From assembly GCF_000763575.1 (NCBI RefSeq), contig NZ_CP009170.1, positions 1,298,501-1,362,500 of the forward strand: 64,000 bases of DNA, given 5' to 3'. This document shows positions 45,644-55,567 of this stretch, one piece after another; the stretch's first letter is position 1; the number at the start of each line of letters is the position of its first letter. Position numbers and translations under genes: made by a program. The stretch is from Thermoanaerobacter kivui. Its GTDB lineage: Bacteria > Bacillota > Thermoanaerobacteria > Thermoanaerobacterales > Thermoanaerobacteraceae. The notes beneath the pieces are model-generated. The model was not told the DNA's origin. It searched no databases and saw only the letters and a list, made by a program, of their open reading frames with translations.

Positions 45644-46672
45644 CTACCTTTCCTTTAAATACTTTCTCCTAAGCTGTCCACAGGCAGCCTCTATATCGCT
45701 TCCCAATTCTCTTCTCACTGTGCAAGATATCCCTGCATCCTCAATAATTCTTTTAAACATCATTACATTTTCATTTTTCGCTTTTTTAAAACCAATCTCT
45801 TTTACATAATTAATAGGTATCAAATTAACATGGCATAGCATTCCTTTTATTAAGTCCACTAATTGGTATGCATGTTCTTTTTTGTCATTTATCCCCTCAA
45901 TCAAAGAATATTCAAATGTTATTCTTCTTCGAGTCTTTTCTACATAATACTTACAAGCCTTCATCAATTCTGACAACGGATAAGCTTTGTTTATAGGCAT
46001 TAACTGGTTTCTTAACTCGTCATTTGGCGCGTGCAAAGAGATAGACAGATTGACTTGAAGTTTTTCATCAGCAAATTGATAAATTTTAGGTGCTATTCCA
46101 CAGGTAGATATAGTTATGTGCCTACTTCCTATACCCAAGCCATGAGGATTATTAACTATTTTGATAAATTTCATCACTTCCTCGTAATTGTCAAAAGGTT
46201 CGCCACTTCCCATAAGAACAATATTAGAAATCTTCCCATAATCACTGTTAATAGCCATTACTTGGTCTACCATTTCTGACGCTTTTAAATCTCTCAATTT
46301 CCCCCCAATAGCAGAAGCACAAAAACTACACCTCATGTTACAGCCTACTTGCGTAGAAACACAAGCAGTATTTCCAAACCTGTATTTTATAGCAACTCCT
46401 TCAATTATGTTGTTATCCTCTAGTAAAAATAGATATTTTACAGTGTCGTCTATTTCAGAAACCCTTCTCGCTTCAATTTTTAGCTGCGAAATATATGCAA
46501 TTTCCTTCAATTTTGCTCGCAACTGTTTAGATATATCTGTCATCTCATCAAAATCGGTTATTCCTTTGTTGTACATCCATTTGTAAATTTGTTTAGCGCG
46601 ATATTTGTTCTCTCCCATATTTACAAAAAACTCTTCCATTTCTTCTAAAGTCATGTCCTTTAAATTGTACAA
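45644..46672 (-). CDS. rlmN: 23S rRNA (adenine-2503-C2)/tRNA (adenine-37-C2)-methyltransferase
   Basis: RlmN is a radical SAM methyltransferase that uses a methyl-cysteine intermediate. The cluster motif is in GCNMRCSFCAS (C-x3-C-x2-C), followed by NIVLMGSGEPFDNYE and SLHAPND; the C-terminal Cys in the AACGQL segment (near the end) is the expected methyl carrier. The start is TTG at 46672 behind GGAGGTAATAAAAG. It is between rsmB and prpC. Confidence 0.97.
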   Translation of the reverse strand: MYNLKDMTLEEMEEFFVNMGENKYRAKQIYKWMYNKGITDFDEMTDISKQLRAKLKEIAYISQLKIEARRVSEIDDTVKYLFLLEDNNIIEGVAIKYRFGNTACVSTQVGCNMRCSFCASAIGGKLRDLKASEMVDQVMAINSDYGKISNIVLMGSGEPFDNYEEVMKFIKIVNNPHGLGIGSRHITISTCGIAPKIYQFADEKLQVNLSISLHAPNDELRNQLMPINKAYPLSELMKACKYYVEKTRRRITFEYSLIEGINDKKEHAYQLVDLIKGMLCHVNLIPINYVKEIGFKKAKNENVMMFKRIIEDAGISCTVRRELGSDIEAACGQLRRKYLKER

Positions 46673-46687
46673 CTTTTATTACCTCCG

Positions 46688-48022
46688 CTATTTTATTCTC
46701 TTCAATTTGCATATAAAAAAGCCGTCAATTCCGTGTTCTAAAGGAGTTGTCTGTATATATCCATAGGATAAAGTATCGCTTTTTAAACTTTTTGGAACTT
46801 CATTGGTTATATCCACAAACTCAAAGTTAGGGTTATTTTTGATAAACCTATTTATCACATTTTGATTTTCTTCTTTGCCTATTGTACAAGTGCTGTAGAC
46901 AAGGTAACCGCCTTTTTTAACGTACTGAGAACTGGATTGTAATATTTTATACTGGATTTCATTTAAATTTTCAATATCCTTTTTTGTGTAATCTTTTAGT
47001 TTTATATCCGGTTTCTTTCTTATTATCCCAATACCAGTACAGGGAACATCAGCCAAAACTTTATCAGCTTTCTCCAAATATTTTTCATTGACATATGTCG
47101 CATCAAAAACCTCAGTTTTTACATTAGTTATTCCTAACCTCTCGCAATTTTCCTTAATAAGCTCTAACCGGTGAGGATGTATGTCAAAGGCTATTATTTC
47201 ACCTTTATTTTCTATCAACTGCCCTATGTGAGTAGTTTTTCCACCAGGTGCAGCGCAAACATCCAAGACAAATTCTCCTTCTTCAGGACGCAAAACTTTA
47301 GAAACTAACATAGAAGCTTCATCTTGGACGTAAATATATCCCTCTTTATATAATTCGTGATTCTCCACATCTTTTATGTCCACATACAATGCTTCGTCAA
47401 TATAAAGTCCACTTTTATATGAAATGCCCTTGGAATCTAATATGTCTTTAAACTTGTCAACACTTACCTTCAAAGTATTGACTCTATAGCAAACTTCTGA
47501 CTTTTCATTTAAAGACTTTAATAGACCTTCTGTTATTTCTCCATCATAATTGTTAAGTAGCCTTTCCACAATCCAATTAGGATATGAATAAGTAACCTTT
47601 AAATACTTTTTTAAATTTTTACTTTTATCAGGAAAAACTATCTCTCCTTTTTTTCTCTCATAATTTCTCAAAACAGCATTTACAAAATTTGCTCTATTAG
47701 CCCCCAACACTTTTTTTACAATAGAGACACTTTCATTTATAGCGGCATAAGAAGGTACTTTGTCCATATACATGAGCTGGTATAAGCCCATTTCAAGAAG
47801 AGTCATTGTCTTTATATCTGGAGACTTTTTTATAAAAAAAGAGAGTATAAAATCCAACGTGTATTTTCTCTCAATAGTGCCAAAAACCAGCTCTTTAATG
47901 AAGCTTTTATCCATTTCTTTTAAGTCTTGTCCTTTTAAACGTGCGTTAAGTGAAATATTAACATAGGCATGTTTTTCAAAAACATCATGGAGTATGTTGT
48001 AGGCTATTTCTCTCGCTTTCAT
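46688..48022 (-). CDS. rsmB: 16S rRNA (cytosine-967-C5)-methyltransferase RsmB
   Basis: RsmB methylates C967 of 16S rRNA. An N-terminal NusB-like RNA-binding domain (about 1-140) precedes a PUA-like linker and the Rossmann methyltransferase domain with LDVCAAPGGKTTHIGQ, DVPCTGIGIIRKKPD (one catalytic Cys) and YSTCTIGKEENQ (the other). At 444 residues it is full length. It follows yugP after a hairpin, and precedes rlmN. Confidence 0.97.
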   Translation of the reverse strand: MKAREIAYNILHDVFEKHAYVNISLNARLKGQDLKEMDKSFIKELVFGTIERKYTLDFILSFFIKKSPDIKTMTLLEMGLYQLMYMDKVPSYAAINESVSIVKKVLGANRANFVNAVLRNYERKKGEIVFPDKSKNLKKYLKVTYSYPNWIVERLLNNYDGEITEGLLKSLNEKSEVCYRVNTLKVSVDKFKDILDSKGISYKSGLYIDEALYVDIKDVENHELYKEGYIYVQDEASMLVSKVLRPEEGEFVLDVCAAPGGKTTHIGQLIENKGEIIAFDIHPHRLELIKENCERLGITNVKTEVFDATYVNEKYLEKADKVLADVPCTGIGIIRKKPDIKLKDYTKKDIENLNEIQYKILQSSSQYVKKGGYLVYSTCTIGKEENQNVINRFIKNNPNFEFVDITNEVPKSLKSDTLSYGYIQTTPLEHGIDGFFICKLKRIK

Positions 48023-48039
48023 TTAACACCTCATAAATA

Positions 48040-48077
48040 AAAATTTTATCAAAAGTGAAGGATTTTACTCCTTCACT
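48040..48077 (-). terminator. Terminator after yugP, upstream of rsmB
   Basis: On the minus strand AGTGAAGGA and TCCTTCACT form a perfect 9-bp stem with a six-base loop, overlapping the yugP stop at 48073-48075, followed by TTTTGATAAAATTTTT. The T-run is interrupted, so readthrough into rsmB is possible. Confidence 0.65.
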
Positions 48078-48756
48078 CTCTGTTGTTTCTTATAATCAGC
48101 AATCTTATAAGCTGCATAATGGAAACTAATGCTGCAGCCACATAAGTCAAAGCAGCAGCTCTTAAAACTTTTGTCGCAGGTTCAATATCATCTCTCGTAA
48201 AAAGGACATTTGACTGAAGCAAGGCTATAGCTCTGTTGCTGGCATCAAATTCCACAGGCAAAGTAATTATTTGAAAAAGCACAGCTGCACTGAAAAGAAT
48301 TATCCCTATGTTTATCAAGTGCAAACCGGGAGCACCCATGAAAAATCCTAATATCACTAAAGGCCATGCCAAATTTGCCCCTAAATTCGCCACAGGAACG
48401 AGGCTATTTCTCAGTGTTAATGGCACATATCCTCTTGCATGCTGTATAGCATGACCAGCTTCATGGGCAGCTACTCCTATTGCAGCTATAGATTCACTCC
48501 CATAAACAGATTCAGAAAGTCTTAAAACTTTTGCTCTTGGATCATAATGGTCAGTCAAATCGCCCGGTATCCTTTCAATTCTAACATCATAAAGCCCCAT
48601 ACTATCCAATATCTTTCTCGCTACTTCCTCTGCTGTATATCCATATCTATTTCTGACGCGAGCATATTTGCTAAAAGTGATCTGCACCTGCGCTTGTGCA
48701 TACATAGCAAATATTAAAGCAGGTATTAAAAGTATTATTGTAGTATCCCAAAACAT
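48073..48756 (-). CDS. Zinc metallopeptidase, YugP family
   Basis: This family is membrane-bound with an unknown substrate. The zinc motif is in GVAAHEAGHAIQHARGY (HExxH as HEAGH, about 92). Hydrophobic segments are at the N-terminus, near LVILGFFMGAPGLHLINIG, at ILFSAAVLFQIITLPV and near the C-terminus (ALTYVAAALVSIMQLIRLL). ATG at 48756 has GGAGGGTGAATACT upstream; the GTG at 48765 overlaps that site. It begins 5 bases after the DUF116 gene and is followed by a terminator-like hairpin. Confidence 0.9.
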   Translation of the reverse strand: MFWDTTIILLIPALIFAMYAQAQVQITFSKYARVRNRYGYTAEEVARKILDSMGLYDVRIERIPGDLTDHYDPRAKVLRLSESVYGSESIAAIGVAAHEAGHAIQHARGYVPLTLRNSLVPVANLGANLAWPLVILGFFMGAPGLHLINIGIILFSAAVLFQIITLPVEFDASNRAIALLQSNVLFTRDDIEPATKVLRAAALTYVAAALVSIMQLIRLLIIRNNRE

Positions 48757-48761
48757 AGTAT

Positions 48762-49514
48762 TCACCCTCCATTTAACAATTTTTTTATAGTCTCTTCAAT
48801 TTTTGAGACATCTACCCGAGTGTTAAAACAGGGCCCATTAGGTCTCTCATTAATTATACCATAAACAGGAATTTTCTTCACCTCCTGCATGCCACTTGTC
48901 AAATCTCTTTCACACGCGATTGCTATTATCACTTTGGGCTTTATATCTTTGATAACTTTTCTCGCAAGAGTTCCTCCTGTCGCAACCGCCACATTTACTC
49001 CATATTTTTCTTTAAAATTTACCAAATCATTGATTTGACATTTTCCACACCTTTTGCAGTTGTCAATATTGTAAGTCACTTTAAATTTACAGCCACTGTA
49101 CTGTATGCAATGAGGAGCTAATATTAATACATCTTGTGGGTTGTATTTTTTTATACTTTTATTGAACAAAAAATTTTTTATTTCGATATAAGACTGCTCA
49201 ACTCTTTCAATTTTTAAATTAAAAATCCTCGCTATAAGTATTACTACTGGGTAGAAAATATCCAAAAGATTAGCAATCAAAGAATTCAAAAATTTGCTCG
49301 GTTTATTGCTAAACACAATATAAATAGTGGCACCAACAGCAATAACAATTAAAGCCATCAAAAAAAGTGCGCCAAAGACCAAAACCAAAAGTAAATATCT
49401 ATAAAACTCTACTCTACCTTTTCCAATAATGTAAGCAAGACTTAACGCTATTACTCCTAAAACTGAAAATACTCCTATCATTATCCCCAAAAAAATCCTT
49501 TTCTTTCCCTTCAA
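48762..49514 (-). CDS. DUF116 family membrane protein
   Basis: The 250-residue protein has three hydrophobic segments at the N-terminus (IFLGIMIGVFSVLGVIALSL, LLLVLVFGALFLMALIVIAV and LIANLLDIFYPVVILIA), then a cytoplasmic part with a cysteine cluster in CIQYSGCKFKVTYNIDNCKRCGKCQ that could bind a metal or iron-sulfur cluster, and TGGTLARKVIKDIKPKVIIAIACERDL. That is the DUF116 pattern; function unknown. The start is TTG at 49514. It is inserted between fmt and yugP in an otherwise translation-related run. Confidence 0.85.
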   Translation of the reverse strand: MKGKKRIFLGIMIGVFSVLGVIALSLAYIIGKGRVEFYRYLLLVLVFGALFLMALIVIAVGATIYIVFSNKPSKFLNSLIANLLDIFYPVVILIARIFNLKIERVEQSYIEIKNFLFNKSIKKYNPQDVLILAPHCIQYSGCKFKVTYNIDNCKRCGKCQINDLVNFKEKYGVNVAVATGGTLARKVIKDIKPKVIIAIACERDLTSGMQEVKKIPVYGIINERPNGPCFNTRVDVSKIEETIKKLLNGG

Positions 49515-49528
49515 AACTAATTCTCCTT

Positions 49529-50458
49529 TTATTTAAAAATTGTCCCCTCAGGTATATTGTGACCTATTAAATATTCCCTAATACCCATCCGCTTAGAACC
49601 TTGTTGCTGGATTTCTGCTATTTTTAAAGCATCTCTGCCACATTTTACAATCAATTCTTCCTTTGATTTTAAAACTGTTCCACTTTGTTCTTTTCCATCA
49701 TAGGCAACTATTTGTACTTTCCAAATTTTTAACATTGTGTCCCCATAAAAAGTGTAACAGCCTGGCCAAGGCTTCATTCCTCTTATAAAATTTTGTATTT
49801 CTTCCGCACTTTTGTTCCAATCTATGTGCCCCATTTTTTTGTCCAACATTGGAGCATATGAAGCTTGGCTTTCATCCTGCTTGACAGGAATTAAAGTACC
49901 TTCTTTTAATCTCCTTAAAGTTTCAATCAACACTTCTGCTCCCAATAAAGATAATTTATCGTGAAGTGTCTCTGCATCATCTTCTTCCAGTATAGGGATT
50001 GATTTTTTAAGTAGTATATCCCCTGTATCCAATCCCTTATCCATAAGCATTGTTGTAATTCCTGTTTCTTTTTCTCCATTAATTATTGCCCAATTAATAG
50101 GGGCAGCACCTCTATATTTAGGCAAAAGTGAAGCGTGAACATTTATACAACCGTATTTTGGAAGTTTTAAAATCTCTTCTGGCAATATTTTGCCATACGC
50201 TACTACAACTATCACATCAGGAGATATTTCTTTTAATCTATTTATGAAATCTTGATTATTTTTAATTTTTTCAGGCTGTAAAATCTCTACACCCTCTTTT
50301 AGTGCAACCTCTTTAACCGGGGAAAAACCAAGCTTCATTCCTCTTCCTTTTTGCTTATCAGGCTGGGTAACCACAGCTTCAACGTCGTATCCTTCTTCAA
50401 AAAGCTTTTGCAAAGAGGGGACGGCAAATTCAGGCGTTCCCATAAATACAATCTTCAA
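49529..50458 (-). CDS. fmt: Methionyl-tRNA formyltransferase
   Basis: Fmt formylates initiator Met-tRNA. The 309-residue enzyme shows IVFMGTPEFAVPSL at the N-terminus, NVHASLLPKYRGAAPINWAI with the catalytic Asn/His and GLDTGDI, followed by a C-terminal OB domain (about 205-309). The start is TTG at 50458 behind GGAGGTATGATTA, 3 bases after the def stop. Confidence 0.97.
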   Translation of the reverse strand: MKIVFMGTPEFAVPSLQKLFEEGYDVEAVVTQPDKQKGRGMKLGFSPVKEVALKEGVEILQPEKIKNNQDFINRLKEISPDVIVVVAYGKILPEEILKLPKYGCINVHASLLPKYRGAAPINWAIINGEKETGITTMLMDKGLDTGDILLKKSIPILEEDDAETLHDKLSLLGAEVLIETLRRLKEGTLIPVKQDESQASYAPMLDKKMGHIDWNKSAEEIQNFIRGMKPWPGCYTFYGDTMLKIWKVQIVAYDGKEQSGTVLKSKEELIVKCGRDALKIAEIQQQGSKRMGIREYLIGHNIPEGTIFK

Positions 50459-50461
50459 TAA

Positions 50462-50941
50462 TCATACCTCCTTGAGTTGTTCTTTCTCTTGGTCTTCCAA
50501 AAATCTTATAGCTTTATCTACAAAGAGAATGCCGTTTAAATGGTCTATTTCATGACACACAGCTCTTGCAAACAAGTCTTCTCCTTCTATTTCTTTTTCA
50601 ACACCATTTCTGTCGAGGTATTTTACTTTTACTTTTTTAGGCCTTTTCACCTCTCCAACCACACCTGGCACACTTAAACACCCTTCAGGCCCTACTTGTT
50701 CACCTTCTTCATAGACTATTTCAGGATTTATAAGCTCTAAAAGTCCTTCTCCTACATCTATTACTACTAATCTTCTCAAAATACCCACCTGATTTGCCGC
50801 CAATCCCACACCGTCGTTAAGGTACATAGTTTGAGCCATATCATCTAGTATAGTTAAGACATGAGAATTTATCTCAGTAACAGGTTTTGCCTTTTTTCTT
50901 AAGACTTCGTCGCCAATTTTTCTAATACCTCTTATTGCCAA
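50462..50941 (-). CDS. def: Peptide deformylase
   Basis: Def removes the formyl group from new proteins. Motif 1 is VGLAANQVG, motif 2 EGCLSVPGV (the metal Cys), and motif 3 [14 protein letters not shown] (HExxH type). The length of 159 residues is normal. The start is TTG at 50941 behind GGAGGTATTTATT. The def-fmt pairing supplies both halves of the formyl cycle. Confidence 0.97.
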   Translation of the reverse strand: MAIRGIRKIGDEVLRKKAKPVTEINSHVLTILDDMAQTMYLNDGVGLAANQVGILRRLVVIDVGEGLLELINPEIVYEEGEQVGPEGCLSVPGVVGEVKRPKKVKVKYLDRNGVEKEIEGEDLFARAVCHEIDHLNGILFVDKAIRFLEDQEKEQLKEV

Positions 50942-50960
50942 AATAAATACCTCCTTAAGT

Positions 50961-53159
50961 TTACATAATATTCAAAGGGTCAATATCTACAGAAATCCTT
51001 ATATTTTTGGGATATTTCATAGTTTGCACTTTTTCGGCTATATCCACTAAAACATTTCTGTCTTCACTTTTTAAAATGACTTGCCATCTGTACCTGTTAT
51101 TTATCTTTCTAATAGGAGCTGGAGCAGGTCCTAATATTTTATTATAACTCTTATTTTGAAGTTTGTTAACAATCTTTTGACACATCAAATAGACATTTGC
51201 CGCTATATTTTTGACTTCTTCTTCCTCTTCTCCTGATATCACTATATTCATTAAATGAGAAAAAGGAGGATATCTAAAAATCTCTCTATATTTTATTTCC
51301 TCATTGTAGAATCTCACATAATTTTGATATTTTGATGCAATTATGCTGTAATGGTCCTCTTCATAGGTCTGTATGACAACTCTCCCTGGCTTTTCACCTC
51401 TTCCTGCCCTTCCTGCCACTTGGGTGAGCAGCTGAAAAGTCCTTTCACTGGACCTAAAATCAGGGAGGTTTAAAGTTATGTCAGCAAGGATTACTCCCAC
51501 CAAAGTCACATTTGGTATATCAAACCCTTTTGATATCATCTGTGTCCCGATTAAAATATCTGCCTTACCGCTTCTAAAGTCATAAAAGATTTTTTCATGA
51601 GACCCTTTTTTCTTAGTAGTGTCTACATCCATCCTTAACACTCTCGCCTTAGGAAAAAATTTTTTTATATCATTTTCTACCCTCTCAGTACCTATTCCCA
51701 AATATCTAATCCTTTTACTTCCACATTTAGGACAGGTATCTCTCATGGCTTCCTGATAACCACAATAATGGCATACCAATCTTTTATCTTCAAAATGATA
51801 AGTCAATGAAATGTCACAATTAGGGCATTTAGGAACATATCCGCAATCTCTACAGGAAACAAAAGAAGAATATCCTCTTCTGTTTAAAAAAAGGATGGTC
51901 TGTTCTTTCTTTTGGAGGTTTTCTTTTATGTAAGAAAACAGTTTTCTGCTAAATATAGAAGTATTGCCTCGTGCCAATTCGTCACTCATATTTACGACTT
52001 CTATATGGGGCATAGAAACATTGATCCTTTTTGTAAGCCTGAGTAACTTATATTCCCCTTTAGTTGCTTTATAATAGGTTTCTAAAGAAGGTGTCGCACT
52101 CGCCATTACTAATACTGCATTTTCCAATTCACATCGTTTTTCTGCCACTTCTTTTGCATTGTACTTAGGACGCATGTCTGACTGTTTATACGTAGTTTCA
52201 TGTTCCTCATCAATTATAATTAGACCGAGATTTTTAAAAGGAGCAAAGACAGCATTTCTTACTCCTACTACTACATCGACTACTCCATTTTTCACTTTTC
52301 TCCACTCATCAAACCTTTCTCCGGGTGAAAGACCGCTGTGGATTACAGCAACCTTATTTCCAAAACGGCTCACAAACCTCTCAATAGTCTGAGGTGTCAA
52401 AGAAATCTCTGGCACCAAAACTATTGCACTTTTTCCTGACTTTATACATTCATCTATTAACTGAAGATAGACTTCTGTTTTGCCACTTCCCGTTACACCA
52501 AACAGCAGATATTTTTCAAAAACATCCTTCTCCATAGATTTTTTAACTTCTGTCACTGCTTTTTCCTGCTCTTCTTTCAACACAAGGGGCTGAGACCTCT
52601 CTATATCTTTGACACTATATCTGTGTATTTCTTCTTCATATACTTTTATATACCCTTTCTTTTGTAAGCTTTTTATAATTGCATAATCTATATTTAAAAT
52701 CTTGACAAGCTCAGAAAGCCTTATAGGACTCCTTTTTTGCAGGTAATGTAGTACTTCATACTGCTTCGGCGCCCTTTTACAAAGTTCATCCGGAATCTCG
52801 GAAATATTTATTCTAACGATTTTTACTTTTTTCTCACCCCGTTTTATACCTACAGGCATTATTGTCTGCAATGCCTCAGAAAAGTAGCATTTATAGTAAT
52901 CTTTCATCCATTTAGCAAGTTCAATCATTTTTTCATCAAATACACTATAATTATCCAAAATTTTATGTATATCCTTTATTTTGTCAACGGGATAAGAAGT
53001 TTGCTCTGTAATGCTTATAACGTACCCTTCGATAAATCTATTTTTAAAAGGGACAGATACCCTCATTCCAACTTCCAATTTCATTCCTTCTGGAATCTTA
53101 TAAGTATAAACTCTGTCGGTATTGGAAGATTTAATATCTACAATAACCTCCGCAAACAT
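50961..53159 (-). CDS. priA: Primosomal protein N' (replication restart helicase PriA)
   Basis: PriA reloads the replicative helicase at stalled forks. The N-terminal DNA-binding domain (about 1-105) precedes the helicase with [17 protein letters not shown] at about 222, the DEEH box in [24 protein letters not shown], and a zinc-binding insert [17 protein letters not shown] plus [18 protein letters not shown]. At 732 residues it is slightly shorter than the Bacillus protein. It begins 55 bases after coaBC. Confidence 0.97.
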   Translation of the reverse strand: MFAEVIVDIKSSNTDRVYTYKIPEGMKLEVGMRVSVPFKNRFIEGYVISITEQTSYPVDKIKDIHKILDNYSVFDEKMIELAKWMKDYYKCYFSEALQTIMPVGIKRGEKKVKIVRINISEIPDELCKRAPKQYEVLHYLQKRSPIRLSELVKILNIDYAIIKSLQKKGYIKVYEEEIHRYSVKDIERSQPLVLKEEQEKAVTEVKKSMEKDVFEKYLLFGVTGSGKTEVYLQLIDECIKSGKSAIVLVPEISLTPQTIERFVSRFGNKVAVIHSGLSPGERFDEWRKVKNGVVDVVVGVRNAVFAPFKNLGLIIIDEEHETTYKQSDMRPKYNAKEVAEKRCELENAVLVMASATPSLETYYKATKGEYKLLRLTKRINVSMPHIEVVNMSDELARGNTSIFSRKLFSYIKENLQKKEQTILFLNRRGYSSFVSCRDCGYVPKCPNCDISLTYHFEDKRLVCHYCGYQEAMRDTCPKCGSKRIRYLGIGTERVENDIKKFFPKARVLRMDVDTTKKKGSHEKIFYDFRSGKADILIGTQMISKGFDIPNVTLVGVILADITLNLPDFRSSERTFQLLTQVAGRAGRGEKPGRVVIQTYEEDHYSIIASKYQNYVRFYNEEIKYREIFRYPPFSHLMNIVISGEEEEEVKNIAANVYLMCQKIVNKLQNKSYNKILGPAPAPIRKINNRYRWQVILKSEDRNVLVDIAEKVQTMKYPKNIRISVDIDPLNIM

Positions 53160-53193
53160 GGCGACCTCCGTTTAAAAACAAATTATTTAAACA

Positions 53194-53216
53194 AAATAAA
53201 AAAGCCGGGAGGGCTT
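53194..53216 (-). terminator. Weak terminator-like hairpin after coaBC
   Basis: On the minus strand AAGCC, a CTCCC loop and GGCTT followed by TTTTATTTT overlap the coaBC stop. The stem is only 5 bp, so it would at most attenuate transcription into priA. Confidence 0.4.
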
Positions 53217-54414
53217 AAAACAATTTTGCTATTTCATCTAATATCACATGAGCAGCTTGTGATTTTGACATCAAAGGATATTCTTTGATATTTTGATTTT
53301 TGTCTATGATTTTTATTATATTTGTATCTACTCCAAAACCTGCACCTTCTTGTGACACATCGTTTGCAACTATTAGATCCATATTTTTTTCTTTCAATTT
53401 TTTTGTTGCATATTCTATTAAATTCGTAGTTTCAGCCGCAAAACCCACCGATATTCTATTTTGTTTTCTCTTTCCTACTTCATACATTATATCCGGGTTT
53501 TTAACAAGCTGTATTGTCAACTCCTGATCGTCTTTTTTAATTTTTTCCTTTTGTATTTCTTTTGGCCTATAGTCAGAAACAGCCGCTGACCCTATGACAA
53601 TATCTACCTCTTCAAGGTGCATCATCACAGCATTATACATCTCCATTGCCATCTCTACTGGTATAAAGGTTACATTCTTAGGAGCTTCTATATAAGTAGG
53701 ACCTGACACTAAAATCACTTCTGCGCCTCTCTCAACTAATGCTTTTGCAATCTCATAACCCATTTTACCTGAAGAATGATTGGTAAGGTATCTCACAGGG
53801 TCAAGGGGTTCCCGTGTCGGTCCTGCTGTAACCAAAACCTTTTTCCCTTCAAAATCTCTTTTTATATCTTTATATAATAATTCCAAAATAGCTTTTTCAA
53901 TGTCTTCAACATCAGCCAATTTCCCAAAGCCATAAGTTCCGCACGCAAGACGCCCTGATGCCGGCTCCACAAAGAAAAATCCATATTCTTTTAGAGTCTT
54001 AATATTCTTTTGAGTCATTGGGTTTGTATACATGTTAGTATTCATAGCCGGTGCAATTAATACAGGACTTTTTGTAGCAAGGATAGTCGTGGTAAGCATG
54101 TCATCTGCAATTCCATGGGCAATCTTAGCAATAATATTAGCGGTAGCAGGGACAATAGCAAGCACATCAGCCTTTTCCGCCAAAGAAATATGTTCAATCT
54201 CCCAATATTTGCGATCAGCAAACATGTCAATGACAACTTTATTGTGGCTTAAAGCCTCAAAAGTAAGAGGATTTACAAAATTTGTAGCAGCTTTTGTCAT
54301 TATCACATCTACGCTTATGTCTTTTTTCACAAGACGAGATACAAGGTCAGCAGCTTTATAAGCTGCTATACCGCCAGCAACTCCAAGCAGTACGTTTTTT
54401 TTATTTTTACTCAT
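53215..54414 (-). CDS. coaBC: Phosphopantothenoylcysteine decarboxylase/phosphopantothenate--cysteine ligase
   Basis: CoaBC is a fused enzyme of CoA synthesis. The N-terminal flavin-dependent decarboxylase (about 1-190) has VAGGIAAYKAADLVSRLV, the catalytic His in the EIEHISLA segment, and PAMNTNMYTNP. The C-terminal ligase (about 190-399) has TAGPTREPLDPVRYLTNHSSGKMG. ATG at 54414 is 7-8 bases past GAGGGTG. It follows rpoZ by 11 bases, as in Bacillus. Confidence 0.96.
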   Translation of the reverse strand: MSKNKKNVLLGVAGGIAAYKAADLVSRLVKKDISVDVIMTKAATNFVNPLTFEALSHNKVVIDMFADRKYWEIEHISLAEKADVLAIVPATANIIAKIAHGIADDMLTTTILATKSPVLIAPAMNTNMYTNPMTQKNIKTLKEYGFFFVEPASGRLACGTYGFGKLADVEDIEKAILELLYKDIKRDFEGKKVLVTAGPTREPLDPVRYLTNHSSGKMGYEIAKALVERGAEVILVSGPTYIEAPKNVTFIPVEMAMEMYNAVMMHLEEVDIVIGSAAVSDYRPKEIQKEKIKKDDQELTIQLVKNPDIMYEVGKRKQNRISVGFAAETTNLIEYATKKLKEKNMDLIVANDVSQEGAGFGVDTNIIKIIDKNQNIKEYPLMSKSQAAHVILDEIAKLF

Positions 54415-54425
54415 CACAACACCCT

Positions 54426-54638
54426 CTATTTAATCCCGTATTTTTGTGTCCTTTCATAAGTAATAAGACCTCTATTTGCTTCCTCTGTAGCAATAGTGAC
54501 TGGTTTATCCGAATCTATGTCTACTAATTTTTCGTCTCCTGCTATAATCTGTCACGCTCTTTTAGCTACAAGTGAACACAAAGTATATTTGCTGTCCACT
54601 TTTTTCATCAAATCTACAATAGAAGGATACAAAATCAT
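54426..54638 (-). pseudogene. rpoZ: RNA polymerase omega subunit gene, interrupted by an in-frame TGA
   Basis: The reading frame between gmk and coaBC encodes a 70-codon omega subunit, with PSIVDLMKKVDSKYTLCSLV at the start and ITYERTQKYGIK at the end. Codon 29 is TGA (54554-54552) where the family has an invariant Arg in the VAKRARQI motif, so the sense frame is AKRA-stop-QII. CGA to TGA is one transition; no base is lost or gained and the remaining 41 codons match the family without decay. The ATG overlaps the gmk stop (ATGA) and has AAGGAGGGACTTTT upstream. Either the gene is freshly inactivated, the base is a sequence error, or TGA is read through. Omega is dispensable in Bacillus. Confidence 0.85.
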
Positions 54639-55252
54639 AAAAGTCCCTCCTTAATCTCCAAGTACAAATCTCTATTTCTATCAACTCTGCATTTCTCTGC
54701 AATAATTATAGCCTTAATCTTTTCTACTGCTTCTTCCACACTATCGTTTATCACCACATAATTGTACTTTGAAACAAAATTCAACTCTTCATAAGCGCTT
54801 TTAAACCTTTTTATTATTTCTTCTTCGGTCTCCGTGCCTCTTTTTTTAATCCTATTTTTTAATTCTTCCATTGAAGGAGGCAATATGAAAATAAACACTC
54901 CTTCTGGAAACTTCTCTTTTATTTTTAAAGCTCCTTGAATGTCTATTTCTAACACCACATCGTTTCCTTCTTCTAAATTTTTTAAAACAAACTCCTTAGG
55001 AGTACCATAATAATGGTCGTAAACTTTGGCCCATTCTAAAAAAGAATCACTTTCAATCATTTTAAGGAAATCATCTTCTGATTTAAAAAAATAATTTTTC
55101 CCTTCTACTTCACCTACTCTCGGCTGACGAGTTGTAGCAGATATACTCAATTTTAAGTTTTTTTCTTTTTCCATTAAGGCTTTACATATAGTACCTTTTC
55201 CTGCCCCCGAAGGTCCTGAAAGAACAATAAGCAATCCCTTCTTTTTCGACAA
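54635..55252 (-). CDS. gmk: Guanylate kinase
   Basis: Gmk phosphorylates GMP to GDP and links to (p)ppGpp control in Firmicutes. The 205-residue enzyme has VLSGPSGAGKGTICKAL (P-loop, about 10), SATTRQPRVGEVEGKNYFF and DIQGALKIKEKFPEGVFIF. The start is TTG at 55252 with GGGGG upstream. It follows remA by 12 bases; its stop overlaps the rpoZ start. Confidence 0.97.
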   Translation of the reverse strand: MSKKKGLLIVLSGPSGAGKGTICKALMEKEKNLKLSISATTRQPRVGEVEGKNYFFKSEDDFLKMIESDSFLEWAKVYDHYYGTPKEFVLKNLEEGNDVVLEIDIQGALKIKEKFPEGVFIFILPPSMEELKNRIKKRGTETEEEIIKRFKSAYEELNFVSKYNYVVINDSVEEAVEKIKAIIIAEKCRVDRNRDLYLEIKEGLL

Positions 55253-55264
55253 CAGAAATTCCCC

Positions 55265-55555
55265 CTACTCTTCCTCTTCTTGCTCGTCTTCATCCAAAGT
55301 GTCAAGTATTTCTTTGTTGGAATTAAGACGATTAGCAACAGTTTCAGGCTGTACAGCAGAAAGTATTATATGATCGCTGTCAGTTATTATAACAGCTCGT
55401 GTCCTCCTGCCATATGTAGCATCAATAAGCATTCCCCTGTTTTTTGCTTCTTGAATTATTCTTTTTATTGGTGCAGATTCTGGGCTAACTATTGCCACCA
55501 ACCTATTTGCAGAAATAATATTGCCAAAACCTATATTTATCAATTTAATAGACAT
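55265..55555 (-). CDS. remA: Extracellular matrix regulatory protein RemA (DUF370, YlzA)
   Basis: RemA is a DNA-binding activator of biofilm-matrix and osmoprotection genes in Bacillus and forms ring-shaped oligomers. The 96-residue protein has [29 protein letters not shown] and [20 protein letters not shown], which are near-invariant in DUF370; the C-terminal tail is acidic (DEDEQEEEE). What it controls in this organism is not shown. It is between yicC and gmk, the conserved place. Confidence 0.94.
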   Translation of the reverse strand: MSIKLINIGFGNIISANRLVAIVSPESAPIKRIIQEAKNRGMLIDATYGRRTRAVIITDSDHIILSAVQPETVANRLNSNKEILDTLDEDEQEEEE

Positions 55556-55567
55556 AATTTTTCCTCC

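Noticed and set aside
54552..54554. TGA in rpoZ as a selenocysteine codon
   Set aside because: The conserved residue is Arg, not Cys, and the bases after the TGA show no obvious bacterial SECIS-type hairpin.
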